A stretch of 61,754 nucleotides of DNA from NCBI GenBank assembly GCA_025937785.1, contig JAICQQ010000022.1:1-61754 (forward strand). Direction: 5' to 3'. How positions within the stretch are numbered: position 1 is the first letter of the stretch; every line of letters begins with the position of its first letter. Positions 18,698 through 26,753 of the stretch are shown here, piece by piece. The notes below the pieces were generated by a model. The model was not told the origin of the DNA. It saw nothing but the letters and a program-made list of their open reading frames with translations, and searched no databases. Made by a program: the position numbers and the translations under genes. This DNA is from Polyangiaceae bacterium (GTDB lineage: Bacteria > Myxococcota_A > Polyangia > Polyangiales > Polyangiaceae).

Positions 18698-18907
18698 GGC
18701 GCGGGTAGTGTAGCCCCCTGGCACGCCCGTCAAGGTGGCTGGCGCAAAATCGCAGGCTCTGCGCTTCGGCAGCGACACCTACCGGTCGGCGCTGCAAGCA
18801 CGCCCTCCAGATCACGCTGGCATGCCCTCAGTCACCCAACGCCAGTATCTATCACGCTCGCGCGCGAATTGCTAGCGCCCCATCGGCGCCCAGGATAAAC
18901 GGCTCGG

Positions 18908-20176
18908 GTGTCGAGTGAGCGCGGAAGCACGGGAGTTTCGGTTCCGCTCTACGTGCAGATCGTAGTGGCTATGGGCGTCGGGCTCGTGCTCGGGCCGCTG
19001 CTGGGCGCGAGCGCCGCTCCCCTGGGTGAGCTCGGGCGTTTGGTGGTGCAGCTGATCAAGGGGGTCGCGACGCCGCTTTTGTTCTTCGCCATCGTGAGCG
19101 CGATCTTGCACGCCGAGATCGAAGCGAAGGGCGCGCTGCGCATGCTGGGCGCCGCGTCGTTCAATGCCGTGTGTGCTTTGATCATCGGGCTCTCGATTTC
19201 GAATTGGTTCCAGCCCGGGCGGCACCTCGAGGCGTTGGCCAGCGCACCGCGGGACAAACTCGCGACGGCGGCGAACAAGAAGGTCGACCTGGTAGAGACG
19301 GTCGCTGGCTATGTGCCCGCGGACGTCGTCAGTCCGTTTGCCGAGAATCTGATCCTCAGCGTGATTCTACTGGCCATTTTGCTCGGTTTCGCGCTGCGCA
19401 AGGTGAAGAAGGAGCAGCTCGCTCTCGGCAAGACGGACTTTCGGGGCCTCGAAGCTGCTGTCGACGTCATCCTGCGCGCCTTCGAAGTGGTGCTCGGGTA
19501 CATCGTCAAGCTGATCCCTCTCGCGGTCTTCGGCGTCGTGTGCAAGGCGACGGGTGCGCACGGCTACGCGCCTTTCTATGGCCTCGGCGTCTATGTCGCC
19601 GTGGGCGTCGGCGGCTTGTTGTTGCACGTGATCGTCGTGTACCACACCTGGCTCGTCGTGCTGGGGCAGTCACTGGTAAAGTTCTGGCGCGCCGCGCGCG
19701 AGCCGGTGTTCTACGCCATGGGGGCCAACAGCAGTCTCGCGACGTTGCCCATTACCCTGAAAGCACTGGACCGCCTCGGCGTATCGCGCGGGTCGTCGGC
19801 GCTCGGCGCCTGCGTCGGAACGAACTTCAACAACGACGGCATCATTCTGTACGAGGGCATGGCGCTGCTTTTCGTGGCGCAGGCGAGCGGCATCGAGCTT
19901 TCGCTGACGCAGCAAGTGGCGGCGGCGGCCGTGTGTCTCGTGGCTTCGATGGGGGTCGCTGGAGTCCCCGAGGCTGGGTTCATCTCACTGGCGGTGGTGC
20001 TGAACACGGTGGGCCTACCCATCGAAATCCTGCCGCTGCTGCTCACTGTCGATTGGGTCATCGCACGCGCTCGATCGGTGACGAACGTGCTGAGCGACAT
20101 GCTGCTGAGCGTGATTGTCGACGCCGGCCGCGCCCCCGGCGCGGCGGACGCGCTGCAAGCACCTCCGCCTACGTAG
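18908..20176 (+). CDS. Dicarboxylate/amino acid:cation symporter (DAACS family)
   Basis: A 422-residue inner-membrane sodium- or proton-coupled importer for C4-dicarboxylates, glutamate or aspartate. It has about eight helices plus the re-entrant hairpins of this fold. Recognisable signatures are the serine-rich loop NSSLATLPITL, GTNFNNDG, GVPEAGF in the second hairpin and VDW..ARARSVTNVLSD in the last helix. Most relatives have NMDG where this protein has NNDG, so the cation site may be altered. The start is a GTG at 18908. The stop lies inside the last codons of the opposite phosphatase gene (overlap 20169-20176). Substrate is inferred only. Confidence 0.92.
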   Translation: MSSERGSTGVSVPLYVQIVVAMGVGLVLGPLLGASAAPLGELGRLVVQLIKGVATPLLFFAIVSAILHAEIEAKGALRMLGAASFNAVCALIIGLSISNWFQPGRHLEALASAPRDKLATAANKKVDLVETVAGYVPADVVSPFAENLILSVILLAILLGFALRKVKKEQLALGKTDFRGLEAAVDVILRAFEVVLGYIVKLIPLAVFGVVCKATGAHGYAPFYGLGVYVAVGVGGLLLHVIVVYHTWLVVLGQSLVKFWRAAREPVFYAMGANSSLATLPITLKALDRLGVSRGSSALGACVGTNFNNDGIILYEGMALLFVAQASGIELSLTQQVAAAAVCLVASMGVAGVPEAGFISLAVVLNTVGLPIEILPLLLTVDWVIARARSVTNVLSDMLLSVIVDAGRAPGAADALQAPPPT

Positions 20177-22847
20177 GGCGAACCCGGTGTGCGCGCCGCC
20201 GCCATCCCAGTGCCAAGAGCAGCCATCCCAGCGGCGCGAGACGTGGGTCGCGGGCACCGGTCACACGACAGCCGCAACCGCCGCTCGAGCCGTTCGCGGA
20301 CTTGAGCCCGGGCGGCTCCGAATCGCTGCCGGGCCGTCCCGCGGCGCCGGTGAGGCTCGGCTCTCGTCCGGTGCTGCCCTCTGCGTCGCCGGTAGTACCG
20401 CCGGCTCCGTCAGCGGTGGTGCCGCCCTCTGCGTCGCCGGTGTCGCCGACGCTATCAGCGGTGGTACCGCCCGCTGCGCTGTCGTCCGACGCCAGGTCGC
20501 CGCCGACTCCCTGGGCCCCCGTGGCGGTCGAGCTTGCGATGCCCGTCGCGGCATGGTTCTGCGAAGCGGAAGCGCCGCCGGTGCCGGTCGCAGCGCTGGC
20601 GCTGGCGAGCGTGTTGACGCCGCCGCCCGTGCCTGTGGGCGCCGCGCCACCGGCGGTGGACGTCGTGTCGCTGCCGGCGCAGCCATCGATCACCGTGTGG
20701 AGGCAGCCTTCGCTGCTGTCGCACTCATCGCTCGTACACGGATCGCCGTCATCGCAGCTCTCCGAAGTCGTGCAGACGGCAGGCGGAAAGTAGGCCACCG
20801 TCAAGAGTGGCCGTGTGGTGAGCGAAGCTGCTTCGCTGGAGCGCACCTCGGTGCCGTTCGAACTCGTCGGGACGATGGCCCAGCCGCGGTTCAGGGCCGG
20901 TGCAGTGGACCAGCGCTGCAGGCTGGCCGTGACGTCGACGCTGTGCGTTGCCACGCTCGCCGGGGCGGCAGCGATGAATTCGCCGAGATCCGCGGTCTGC
21001 ACTCCCGGTACGTCGCCGAAGTTCGCGTAGGTGGAGCTGAGGGTCCATTCCACGTCGGCCTCGTAGAGCTCGCCGGAGCCCCCCGAGTCGGACACGGTGT
21101 ACGTCAGCGTTGCGGAGGTGATCGGAGCGCCCGTCGGGATCGGTCCGCCCTCGCTGGTGAACAGCCGGGCGAAGCGTATCAGCGCCGTATTCTCTCGAGA
21201 TGTCCCGAGCGGATCGTCCGTGTCCCATTCGAAGGCGTCGAGCGACGCCTGCGACGTTTCGTCCTCGGATTCCTTCAGGCACGTATCGACGACGCCGTCG
21301 TAGCCGTCCGCGCCTCGTCGGAAGCTCACGATCTCGGGCTCCGGTCTGCAGGCGCCGCTGTCGGGATCGCAGGCTTCGCCCGCGGGGCAGATCACGGGCG
21401 TGAATTCGCAGGCTCCGAGGCTACAGCCAGGCGTGCTGCACAGGTCGCCGTCGTCGCAATCGGCGTCGTCGTCACAGCCCTCTTTGACCAACTCGAACTC
21501 GTCCACCACGCTGCCGCTGGCGTCGATGTTTCGGAGCGACAAAGTATCGCCGGCGATGTTCAAGAGGCACGAACCGACGTCGAACTCCGAGTACACCATG
21601 ACGGGGTGGTTGCCGATACGGCCCAGCGATCCCCCGCCGTGTCCGGAAACGACGTAGACCGCCCCCTCGTGCGCGCGCAGCCCGGTCGGTTTCATGTAGG
21701 CGCCGTCCCCGGCGGGATCGCCGTCGCCCGCATCGAGGATGTTGCCGTTTGCCTGAAGGGTGGCGAAATCGGGGGTTTGAAAATTGGGGCTCGAGCCGTA
21801 GCCGTACACTCCGTCGATCAAGTAGGACCGCTCGTAGATGTGGGAGTGACCGCTCAGCACCAGGTCGACCCCGGCCGCTTCGAGCATGGGCAGTATGTTT
21901 TCGCGCACGCGCACCATGCGACCGCCAGAGTCGCTGGCGCTGTCCGAATCGTGGCTGCCTTTGCTGTACGGGGGGTGATGGAACATGGCCACGAGCCAGG
22001 TTTGACTCGTGGGTATGCTCGCGAGGTCTTCCGCGAGCCAGGCGAGCTGTGTCGATCCGATGTCAGTGGAGCTGTCGTCGCTATCGAGCACGACCACGTG
22101 CGTGTTCGCGTAGTCGAAGGAATAGTAGGCTTCGGTGCCGGAGGGCTCGCCACCTGCCTCGCCAGCCGTCGGCAAGGAAAACGCCTCGTAGTAAGGGCCG
22201 GACTGGGCGTCCGAATCGGAATCTCCGGAGGAGGCCTCGTGGTTACCCACGGCTGGCCAGAACGGCGCGCGCGCCATGATCGCTTCGTACATGGCGAAGT
22301 GGTTGTTGGTGAACGCGAGATCCGAGCCCCCGTTGTAGGCCATGTCGCCGACGTGAAAGAACAGGTCCGGCACATCGCCATCCAGGTATGCCAGGATGCC
22401 GTCTCGCACCGACGCCTGGGTGGCGTCCCCGCGGCCACTGTCACCCACGATCCAGACGCTGAAGGGCAGCGAGCTGCCTACCACGGGGGCGGTTCTGAAG
22501 AAGTGGTTCTCGGTGCCGCCGGCCTGAACCCCGTCCGAGAGCGTGCCGACTTGGTAGTAGTAGACCGTGTTCGGTGTCAGCGCGTCGATCGAGACTGCGT
22601 GGTCGACGAAGTTAGCGCCGCTGCGCAGCACGGCAGAACCCGTGGCGTTTTCGAGCAGAGCGCCTTCGGTGGTTCCGTAGTAGACGACGCTGTCGGTGGG
22701 GGTGCCGCTGTCGGCGCGCCAAGCTACGATAACCGAACTCGAGGTGACGGACTGCAGGTAGGGTTCTCGCAGCACCTGGGCCGTGACCGGTGAACTCGCG
22801 AAAAGCAGCGCTAGCCCTGATCCGAGGCGCCAGCTCGTGCCGCTCAC
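20169..22847 (-). CDS. Secreted purple-acid-phosphatase-like metallophosphoesterase with MYXO-CTERM-like tail
   Basis: An exported product of 892 residues. Signal peptide about 1-23; FN3-like N-domain about 27-118; metallophosphatase about 130-420 with GDSGRGD (near 135), HVGDMAYNGG, GNHEA, FHHPPY and GHSHIYER, the full metal-binding set. A Cys/Asp-rich segment (about 455-505) leads to a DNRLRE-like beta domain (about 510-690), another Cys segment, a Ser/Thr/Gly linker, and a C-terminal CGC followed by a hydrophobic helix and RRR, the form of a MYXO-CTERM sorting signal. The start is GTG 22847, overlapping the upstream TPR stop as GTGA. Likely a cell-surface phosphomonoesterase or diesterase. 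Confidence 0.92.
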   Translation of the reverse strand: MSGTSWRLGSGLALLFASSPVTAQVLREPYLQSVTSSSVIVAWRADSGTPTDSVVYYGTTEGALLENATGSAVLRSGANFVDHAVSIDALTPNTVYYYQVGTLSDGVQAGGTENHFFRTAPVVGSSLPFSVWIVGDSGRGDATQASVRDGILAYLDGDVPDLFFHVGDMAYNGGSDLAFTNNHFAMYEAIMARAPFWPAVGNHEASSGDSDSDAQSGPYYEAFSLPTAGEAGGEPSGTEAYYSFDYANTHVVVLDSDDSSTDIGSTQLAWLAEDLASIPTSQTWLVAMFHHPPYSKGSHDSDSASDSGGRMVRVRENILPMLEAAGVDLVLSGHSHIYERSYLIDGVYGYGSSPNFQTPDFATLQANGNILDAGDGDPAGDGAYMKPTGLRAHEGAVYVVSGHGGGSLGRIGNHPVMVYSEFDVGSCLLNIAGDTLSLRNIDASGSVVDEFELVKEGCDDDADCDDGDLCSTPGCSLGACEFTPVICPAGEACDPDSGACRPEPEIVSFRRGADGYDGVVDTCLKESEDETSQASLDAFEWDTDDPLGTSRENTALIRFARLFTSEGGPIPTGAPITSATLTYTVSDSGGSGELYEADVEWTLSSTYANFGDVPGVQTADLGEFIAAAPASVATHSVDVTASLQRWSTAPALNRGWAIVPTSSNGTEVRSSEAASLTTRPLLTVAYFPPAVCTTSESCDDGDPCTSDECDSSEGCLHTVIDGCAGSDTTSTAGGAAPTGTGGGVNTLASASAATGTGGASASQNHAATGIASSTATGAQGVGGDLASDDSAAGGTTADSVGDTGDAEGGTTADGAGGTTGDAEGSTGREPSLTGAAGRPGSDSEPPGLKSANGSSGGCGCRVTGARDPRLAPLGWLLLALGWRRRAHRVRPT

Positions 22848-23776
22848 GGAGTGCCTCGCGGCAAGGATTGCCGCTCGAGGGTCTGGGCCAGTTCGAGCGC
22901 CGCAGGGTAACGGGGACTCAGAGCGAGCGCGCGCTCGACGTCGCGGCGCGCCGCGTCGTGGAATCCGAGTTCCAGGTAGACCTGCGCTCGTTCGGTGTAG
23001 GCCATGCCGCTGCCGTGTTCTCGAGCCACGCGCTGAGCCTCACGCAGGGCCGCTTGCCGGGTGGCACGAGCGAGCTGGGGCTCTCCTGCAACCTCGAGCG
23101 CCTGGGCGCGTCGCAGCAGCCAGCCGGTCTTGACCGCGGCGCCGTGCAGCGCCTCGTCGATCAGCCGCAACGCAGCCTGTGTGTGCCCGCTCGCGAGTTC
23201 CAGGCGAATCAGGGCCAGCGTTAGAAGTTCTGCGCGAGTCCGGATGACCCCGGCGCGATACACGTCCCGCGCTTCGGCAACCCGCTGCAGGGATTCGAGC
23301 AGTTCGCCGAAGGAGAGGTAGACGTCGACGTCCGGCTTCAGCTTCGAGCTTTCGCGGTAAGCCGCGATCGCTGCTTCGTTGGCTCCGCGCTTCGCGTGGA
23401 CCTTCGCCAATTCTGCGTAGGTTCTCGCCCAACGCCCGCCGTGACCCAGGCACGCGGTCAACGCCTGCTCTGCGCGCTCGGCGCGTCCCAGCGCCGCCAA
23501 GGTCATTCCGCTCTGCAGTAAGACTCGCGGCTCGCGCGGAGCCAGGCGCCGCGCGTGTTCGAGGTCGTGCAGCGAGTCGTGTAACCGTCCCGCCAATCGC
23601 AGCAGGTGCCCTCGGCGCAAGTGATGCTCGAACTGGTTGGGGTGCTGGCGAATCGCTTCGCTGCTCTCGCGGATGTCCGCTTCGATGCCTTCGTGGGCGA
23701 ACGCAATCAGCGGCGGGGCCGTCACGAACAGCGCAACCAGACCCGCGACGATCGGAGTCGTAGGGATGCGAACCAT
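22844..23776 (-). CDS. Exported TPR-repeat protein
   Basis: A protein of about 310 residues with a signal peptide (MVRIPTTPIVAGLVALF...AFAHEG) and six or more tetratricopeptide-like helical pairs, for example LRRGHLLRLAGRLHDSLHDL, YAELAKVHAKRGANEAAIAA and YTERAQVYLELGFHDAARRD. It probably acts as an extracytoplasmic scaffold. The GTG at 23809 would add 11 residues before the signal peptide; ATG 23776 is chosen because it gives a standard signal peptide, but no strong Shine-Dalgarno marks either. It overlaps the phosphatase gene by four bases (GTGA), so the two are coupled and their products may work together. Confidence 0.87.
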   Translation of the reverse strand: MVRIPTTPIVAGLVALFVTAPPLIAFAHEGIEADIRESSEAIRQHPNQFEHHLRRGHLLRLAGRLHDSLHDLEHARRLAPREPRVLLQSGMTLAALGRAERAEQALTACLGHGGRWARTYAELAKVHAKRGANEAAIAAYRESSKLKPDVDVYLSFGELLESLQRVAEARDVYRAGVIRTRAELLTLALIRLELASGHTQAALRLIDEALHGAAVKTGWLLRRAQALEVAGEPQLARATRQAALREAQRVAREHGSGMAYTERAQVYLELGFHDAARRDVERALALSPRYPAALELAQTLERQSLPRGTP

Positions 23777-24147
23777 CTGTTTCGTCGTATACACGCGTTG
23801 GCGTTTCACGCGCTAGTGGCACACAGCGATTGGTGTGTTGCGCGTTCGGACGTCCGATCGTTCGCCCATCCATATGTCCTAATTTTGCTGGTACCTTTGT
23901 GACAGCCAGCGAAGCGTCGTGTGCTCGAGGCGGCGGTTGGAATCATTCACGTTAACGAGACGCACTCGCGGTCTTGTGCGCTGTCTGGTCCTACGCCTGG
24001 GGGAGCGGCGCTCGCCGCTCGCGGCCCGCGGCCGCGACCCACTGGCGGTCGCCGTTTCGAACATTACGGGTTGGCTCACGCGACGTCGTTCACCCAGGTA
24101 GGCACCGGAACCCGGGTCTCGCGCCCGCCCGCCTCTTGAAACGAGGA

Positions 24148-24165
24148 CCTTTCACCTTTGAAAGG
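24148..24165. promoter_or_regulatory. Short inverted repeat upstream of GH105
   Basis: CCTTTCA at 24148-24154 and TGAAAGG at 24159-24165 are perfect inverted repeats separated by four bases. They lie about 300 bases before the GH105 start. The size fits a dimeric regulator site or a small hairpin; no factor can be named. Confidence 0.4.
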
Positions 24166-24192
24166 CGATCGGGCTGGATCGGACCTAAGTGA

Positions 24193-24381
24193 ATGTTTCC
24201 GGACGTGGCACGAGAGATGCTTCGTTTATTCCCCGAGATCATGGACGGCTTCATTCAAACGAGGCACCTCATCACGCGAGCTCCGACAATCGTTCGGGAA
24301 TTCGGGGTGCGCGTGTATTTGCGCTGCCTGTTCAGGTTGTGCCGTCCGGGGCGGGCTACGTTCCTCGAATCGATCCGCTGA
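24193..24381 (+). CDS. Doubtful small ORF, 62 codons
   Basis: The translation is unusually natural for a gene-free stretch (FPDVAREMLRLFPEIMDG; Arg/Leu/Ile-rich, amphipathic) and its third-position G+C is fairly high but below that of the neighbours. No Shine-Dalgarno is evident and no family is recognised. It could be a small protein, a remnant of a larger gene, or chance. Confidence 0.25.
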   Translation: MFPDVAREMLRLFPEIMDGFIQTRHLITRAPTIVREFGVRVYLRCLFRLCRPGRATFLESIR

Positions 24382-24459
24382 GGTCTCGGACAACCCACCC
24401 TGGTTCGCCCATGGCTTGGGGGAAGCTGGCGCTCCGGCGGCGAATGCCCAAAGTAGGAC

Positions 24460-25683
24460 ATGCCCCGCCGCGACCGGCGCCCCGCGACGCTGACGCGTCG
24501 AGCCCTGCTGGGCGCGGGATCCTGCTGCGCGCTACTGCCGTGGGTCGCCGACGCCGTGAGCCTCCGCGGAGCCACGCGACAGCGCGTGCTCCCTGTGAGC
24601 GTAGGTTTAGCTGCGGCTTTGCGTGATGCGACACGAGCAGTAGCCCTGACCTGGATCGCCGAGCAGCCGGCAGCGCAGCTGGCGTGGAGTTGGGGTGAGG
24701 GAGTACTTGCCTTCGGTGTGGAGCGCGCATTCCGAACCACCCACGAGACGCGCCTGCTCACCTACGTCAGGGAGTATCTGCGGCACCATCTGAAGCGCGG
24801 AGTGTCGGTGACCTGGAGCGACCAGGCGACCCCGGCATTGGCGGCGGTGGCACTGGCGCGGCACGGCGAAGCCGAATTCGCGCCGCTGGTGGAGGCGGTC
24901 GTCCGCTATACGGAGCAAGCGCCCCGGACCAAGAGCGGGCTGGTGCGTCACTTGGGGGCGGCGTACCCGGAGAGTATCCAACGCTGGTTTCCCGATGCTT
25001 GGGTCGACTCGGTCTTCCACCTCGTGCCCACGCTGATGCGCTACGGGACTTGGAGGCGTCAACCGAGCGCTGTAGCGGAGGGAGCGCGCCAACTGCTGCT
25101 GTTCGGGCGGCTCTTGGGGGATCCGGTGACCGGTCTCGTCACGCACGCCTGCAACGACTCGGGTAGCCACGAGCCCGTGCCCGCGTTCACGGAGCGCGCC
25201 TTCTGGGCTCGCGGCAATGGTTGGATGTTGGCGACGTTGGTCGACGCCCTGACGTTCTTGCCGCGGAGCCATCCCGACCGCGAAGAGCTGTCGGGATTTG
25301 CCCGGCGTCTGGCAGCGAGCCTCGGCCAGCTCCAAGCGCAAAGCGGGTTGTTCCACACGCTGCTGCTGGACCCAGAAAGCTACGAAGAAACTGCGGGCTC
25401 GGCTTTGATCCTGTTCGGCATGGCGCGTGGGGTACGGCTTGGCCTGTTCGGCGACGACACGCGCAGCCAGTTGCTGCACGGCGTTCGCGGACTCTGGCAG
25501 ATCGTGCGCAGTGAGGGCGAGCGCCAACTGGTGACCGGCACGAGCCTTGGCACCAATCCGGTCGAGCTCTTGTATCGCTGGACCCCCACCGCGGAGCAGG
25601 TCAGCTACGGCGTGGGCGCCTGGTTGTTGGCGGTGACCGAGACGCTGGCATTGCTCGAACCTGCGAGCAGCGTCGAGGGGTGA
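24460..25683 (+). CDS. Tat-exported glycoside hydrolase family 105-like (unsaturated uronyl hydrolase)
   Basis: A protein of 407 residues with a twin-arginine signal (TRRALLGAG, then CCALLPW). The rest is an (alpha/alpha)6-barrel with WARGNGWMLATLVDAL and ETAGSALILFGMARGV, which match GH105/GH88-like YteR-type hydrolases. These remove 4,5-unsaturated uronic acid from oligosaccharides left by polysaccharide lyases. Catalytic acid is likely the Asp in an early WxD-type position (DAWVDSVF). The gene stands alone on the plus strand and ends 11 bases before a convergent gene. With uxaC, kdgK and eda elsewhere in the window it suggests pectin or uronan use. Exact linkage is unknown. Confidence 0.85.
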   Translation: MPRRDRRPATLTRRALLGAGSCCALLPWVADAVSLRGATRQRVLPVSVGLAAALRDATRAVALTWIAEQPAAQLAWSWGEGVLAFGVERAFRTTHETRLLTYVREYLRHHLKRGVSVTWSDQATPALAAVALARHGEAEFAPLVEAVVRYTEQAPRTKSGLVRHLGAAYPESIQRWFPDAWVDSVFHLVPTLMRYGTWRRQPSAVAEGARQLLLFGRLLGDPVTGLVTHACNDSGSHEPVPAFTERAFWARGNGWMLATLVDALTFLPRSHPDREELSGFARRLAASLGQLQAQSGLFHTLLLDPESYEETAGSALILFGMARGVRLGLFGDDTRSQLLHGVRGLWQIVRSEGERQLVTGTSLGTNPVELLYRWTPTAEQVSYGVGAWLLAVTETLALLEPASSVEG

Positions 25684-25694
25684 GCCGCCGAGCG

Positions 25695-26753
25695 CTAAGA
25701 GTGCTCGAGAATCGCCGCGCCGCGGATGAACCCCGCGCCTTGTGCGTAAAGCGCCAGCCGTGACGCCGGCGTGAGCTTCGCCGTGAGCTGCGCCGTCTGC
25801 CAGTTGACGATGGGGCCACAGGCCCCGAGGTGCGCATAGGTTTCATAGGTGGTCAGCGCGGCTTCGCTGGGGAGACCCAAGTGCTGCGCGATCGCCCCGG
25901 GGATCCAGCCGCGCGGCTGCACGCTGAACAGGTGGGTGAGCTGGTCGATGCGCAGCTTCGCCTTGTCGGCGGCCTCGCGCACGGTTTGGGCGCCGAAATG
26001 GACGGTGTCGCGCATCAGCTGTTTCGCCTGTGGCCTGTTCTTGCTGCCCAATCGGTAGTCGCCGCCTTGCTTCCACCAGGGGGCCTCGTGTTCGGCGACC
26101 TCATCGCGTACCCAGGTGACGGCGTCGAAAAACTCGCCATGGGTTCGTGCATGCAAGCTCACGATGCGCCAGCGCCCACGGCCGCTCACGACGCAAGCGG
26201 TCGCGGCGTCGCCCAGTCCCGGGGTAGCGGGATGCAGCAGCGGAACGGCGCGCAGCAGCAGATGCGATTGCGTCAACAGCACGTTTCGCGCGAGGCCCGC
26301 CTCGATCATGCCTGCGGCTGTCATGAGCTGGGTGATCAGGGTGGCGCAGGCGGCATCCATGCCCCAGGTGGCTGCCTGCGTGATACCCAGGCGATGCGCC
26401 ACGAGCCCTGCGGTAGCGGGTACGATGCGGTCGGGCACCGTCGTGTAAGAGATCACGGCGTCCACTTGGTCGGGCGTGACACCCGCGTCTGCGAGAGCCG
26501 CGCGCGCTGCCGCGCACTCCGCGTCACCAGCCGTGCCGTCGGCCACGCGACGTTCGCGGGCGCCCAGAAAAGGATCGGCCGCTTCGAGTTCGAGGTAACG
26601 TTCCGCGAGGGCGGCGGCATCCCCCAGCGGCAGCGGAATGTCGTTGAACGTGCGATCACCGATGCGGGCCGCTCCGAACTCGGGCGGCCAGGCGTCGTTG
26701 CGCCGGATCGTGGCGGGGTGCCAGGTCCCCAAACCGCTGACGCAGGCCTTCAT
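25695..26753 (-). CDS. KAS III-like (3-oxoacyl-ACP synthase III family) enzyme with altered triad
   Basis: A thiolase-fold protein of 352 residues, coupled by ATGA overlap to the upstream ThDP enzyme gene. The nucleophile is C136 in GMDAACATL, and the glycine-rich end GAGFIRGAAILE is typical. In FabH the catalytic His lies in PHQAN; here the matching segment is SVQPRGW (V278). The Asn segment NTSAAS is replaced by HLGACG (H308). The enzyme therefore does not have the standard Cys-His-Asn set and may catalyse acyl transfer, not decarboxylative condensation. The frame stays open upstream to 26957, but that part overlaps the previous gene. Likely specialised metabolism. Confidence 0.82.
   Translation of the reverse strand: MKACVSGLGTWHPATIRRNDAWPPEFGAARIGDRTFNDIPLPLGDAAALAERYLELEAADPFLGARERRVADGTAGDAECAAARAALADAGVTPDQVDAVISYTTVPDRIVPATAGLVAHRLGITQAATWGMDAACATLITQLMTAAGMIEAGLARNVLLTQSHLLLRAVPLLHPATPGLGDAATACVVSGRGRWRIVSLHARTHGEFFDAVTWVRDEVAEHEAPWWKQGGDYRLGSKNRPQAKQLMRDTVHFGAQTVREAADKAKLRIDQLTHLFSVQPRGWIPGAIAQHLGLPSEAALTTYETYAHLGACGPIVNWQTAQLTAKLTPASRLALYAQGAGFIRGAAILEHS

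Larger units (their letters stand above)
23777..24459. other. Intergenic region upstream of GH105, with no clear gene
   Basis: It separates the divergent TPR and GH105 genes and is less G+C-rich around 23870-23960, where promoters would be expected. An inverted repeat is at 24148-24165 and a doubtful 62-codon ORF at 24193-24381. Frames open in 23919-24190 have no consistent coding character. No RNA gene is recognisable. Confidence 0.5.

Noticed and set aside
20115..22793. 892-codon open frame opposite the phosphatase gene
   Set aside because: The minus strand has clear metallophosphatase motifs, a signal peptide and a sorting tail; the plus-strand frame is compositionally biased and motif-free.
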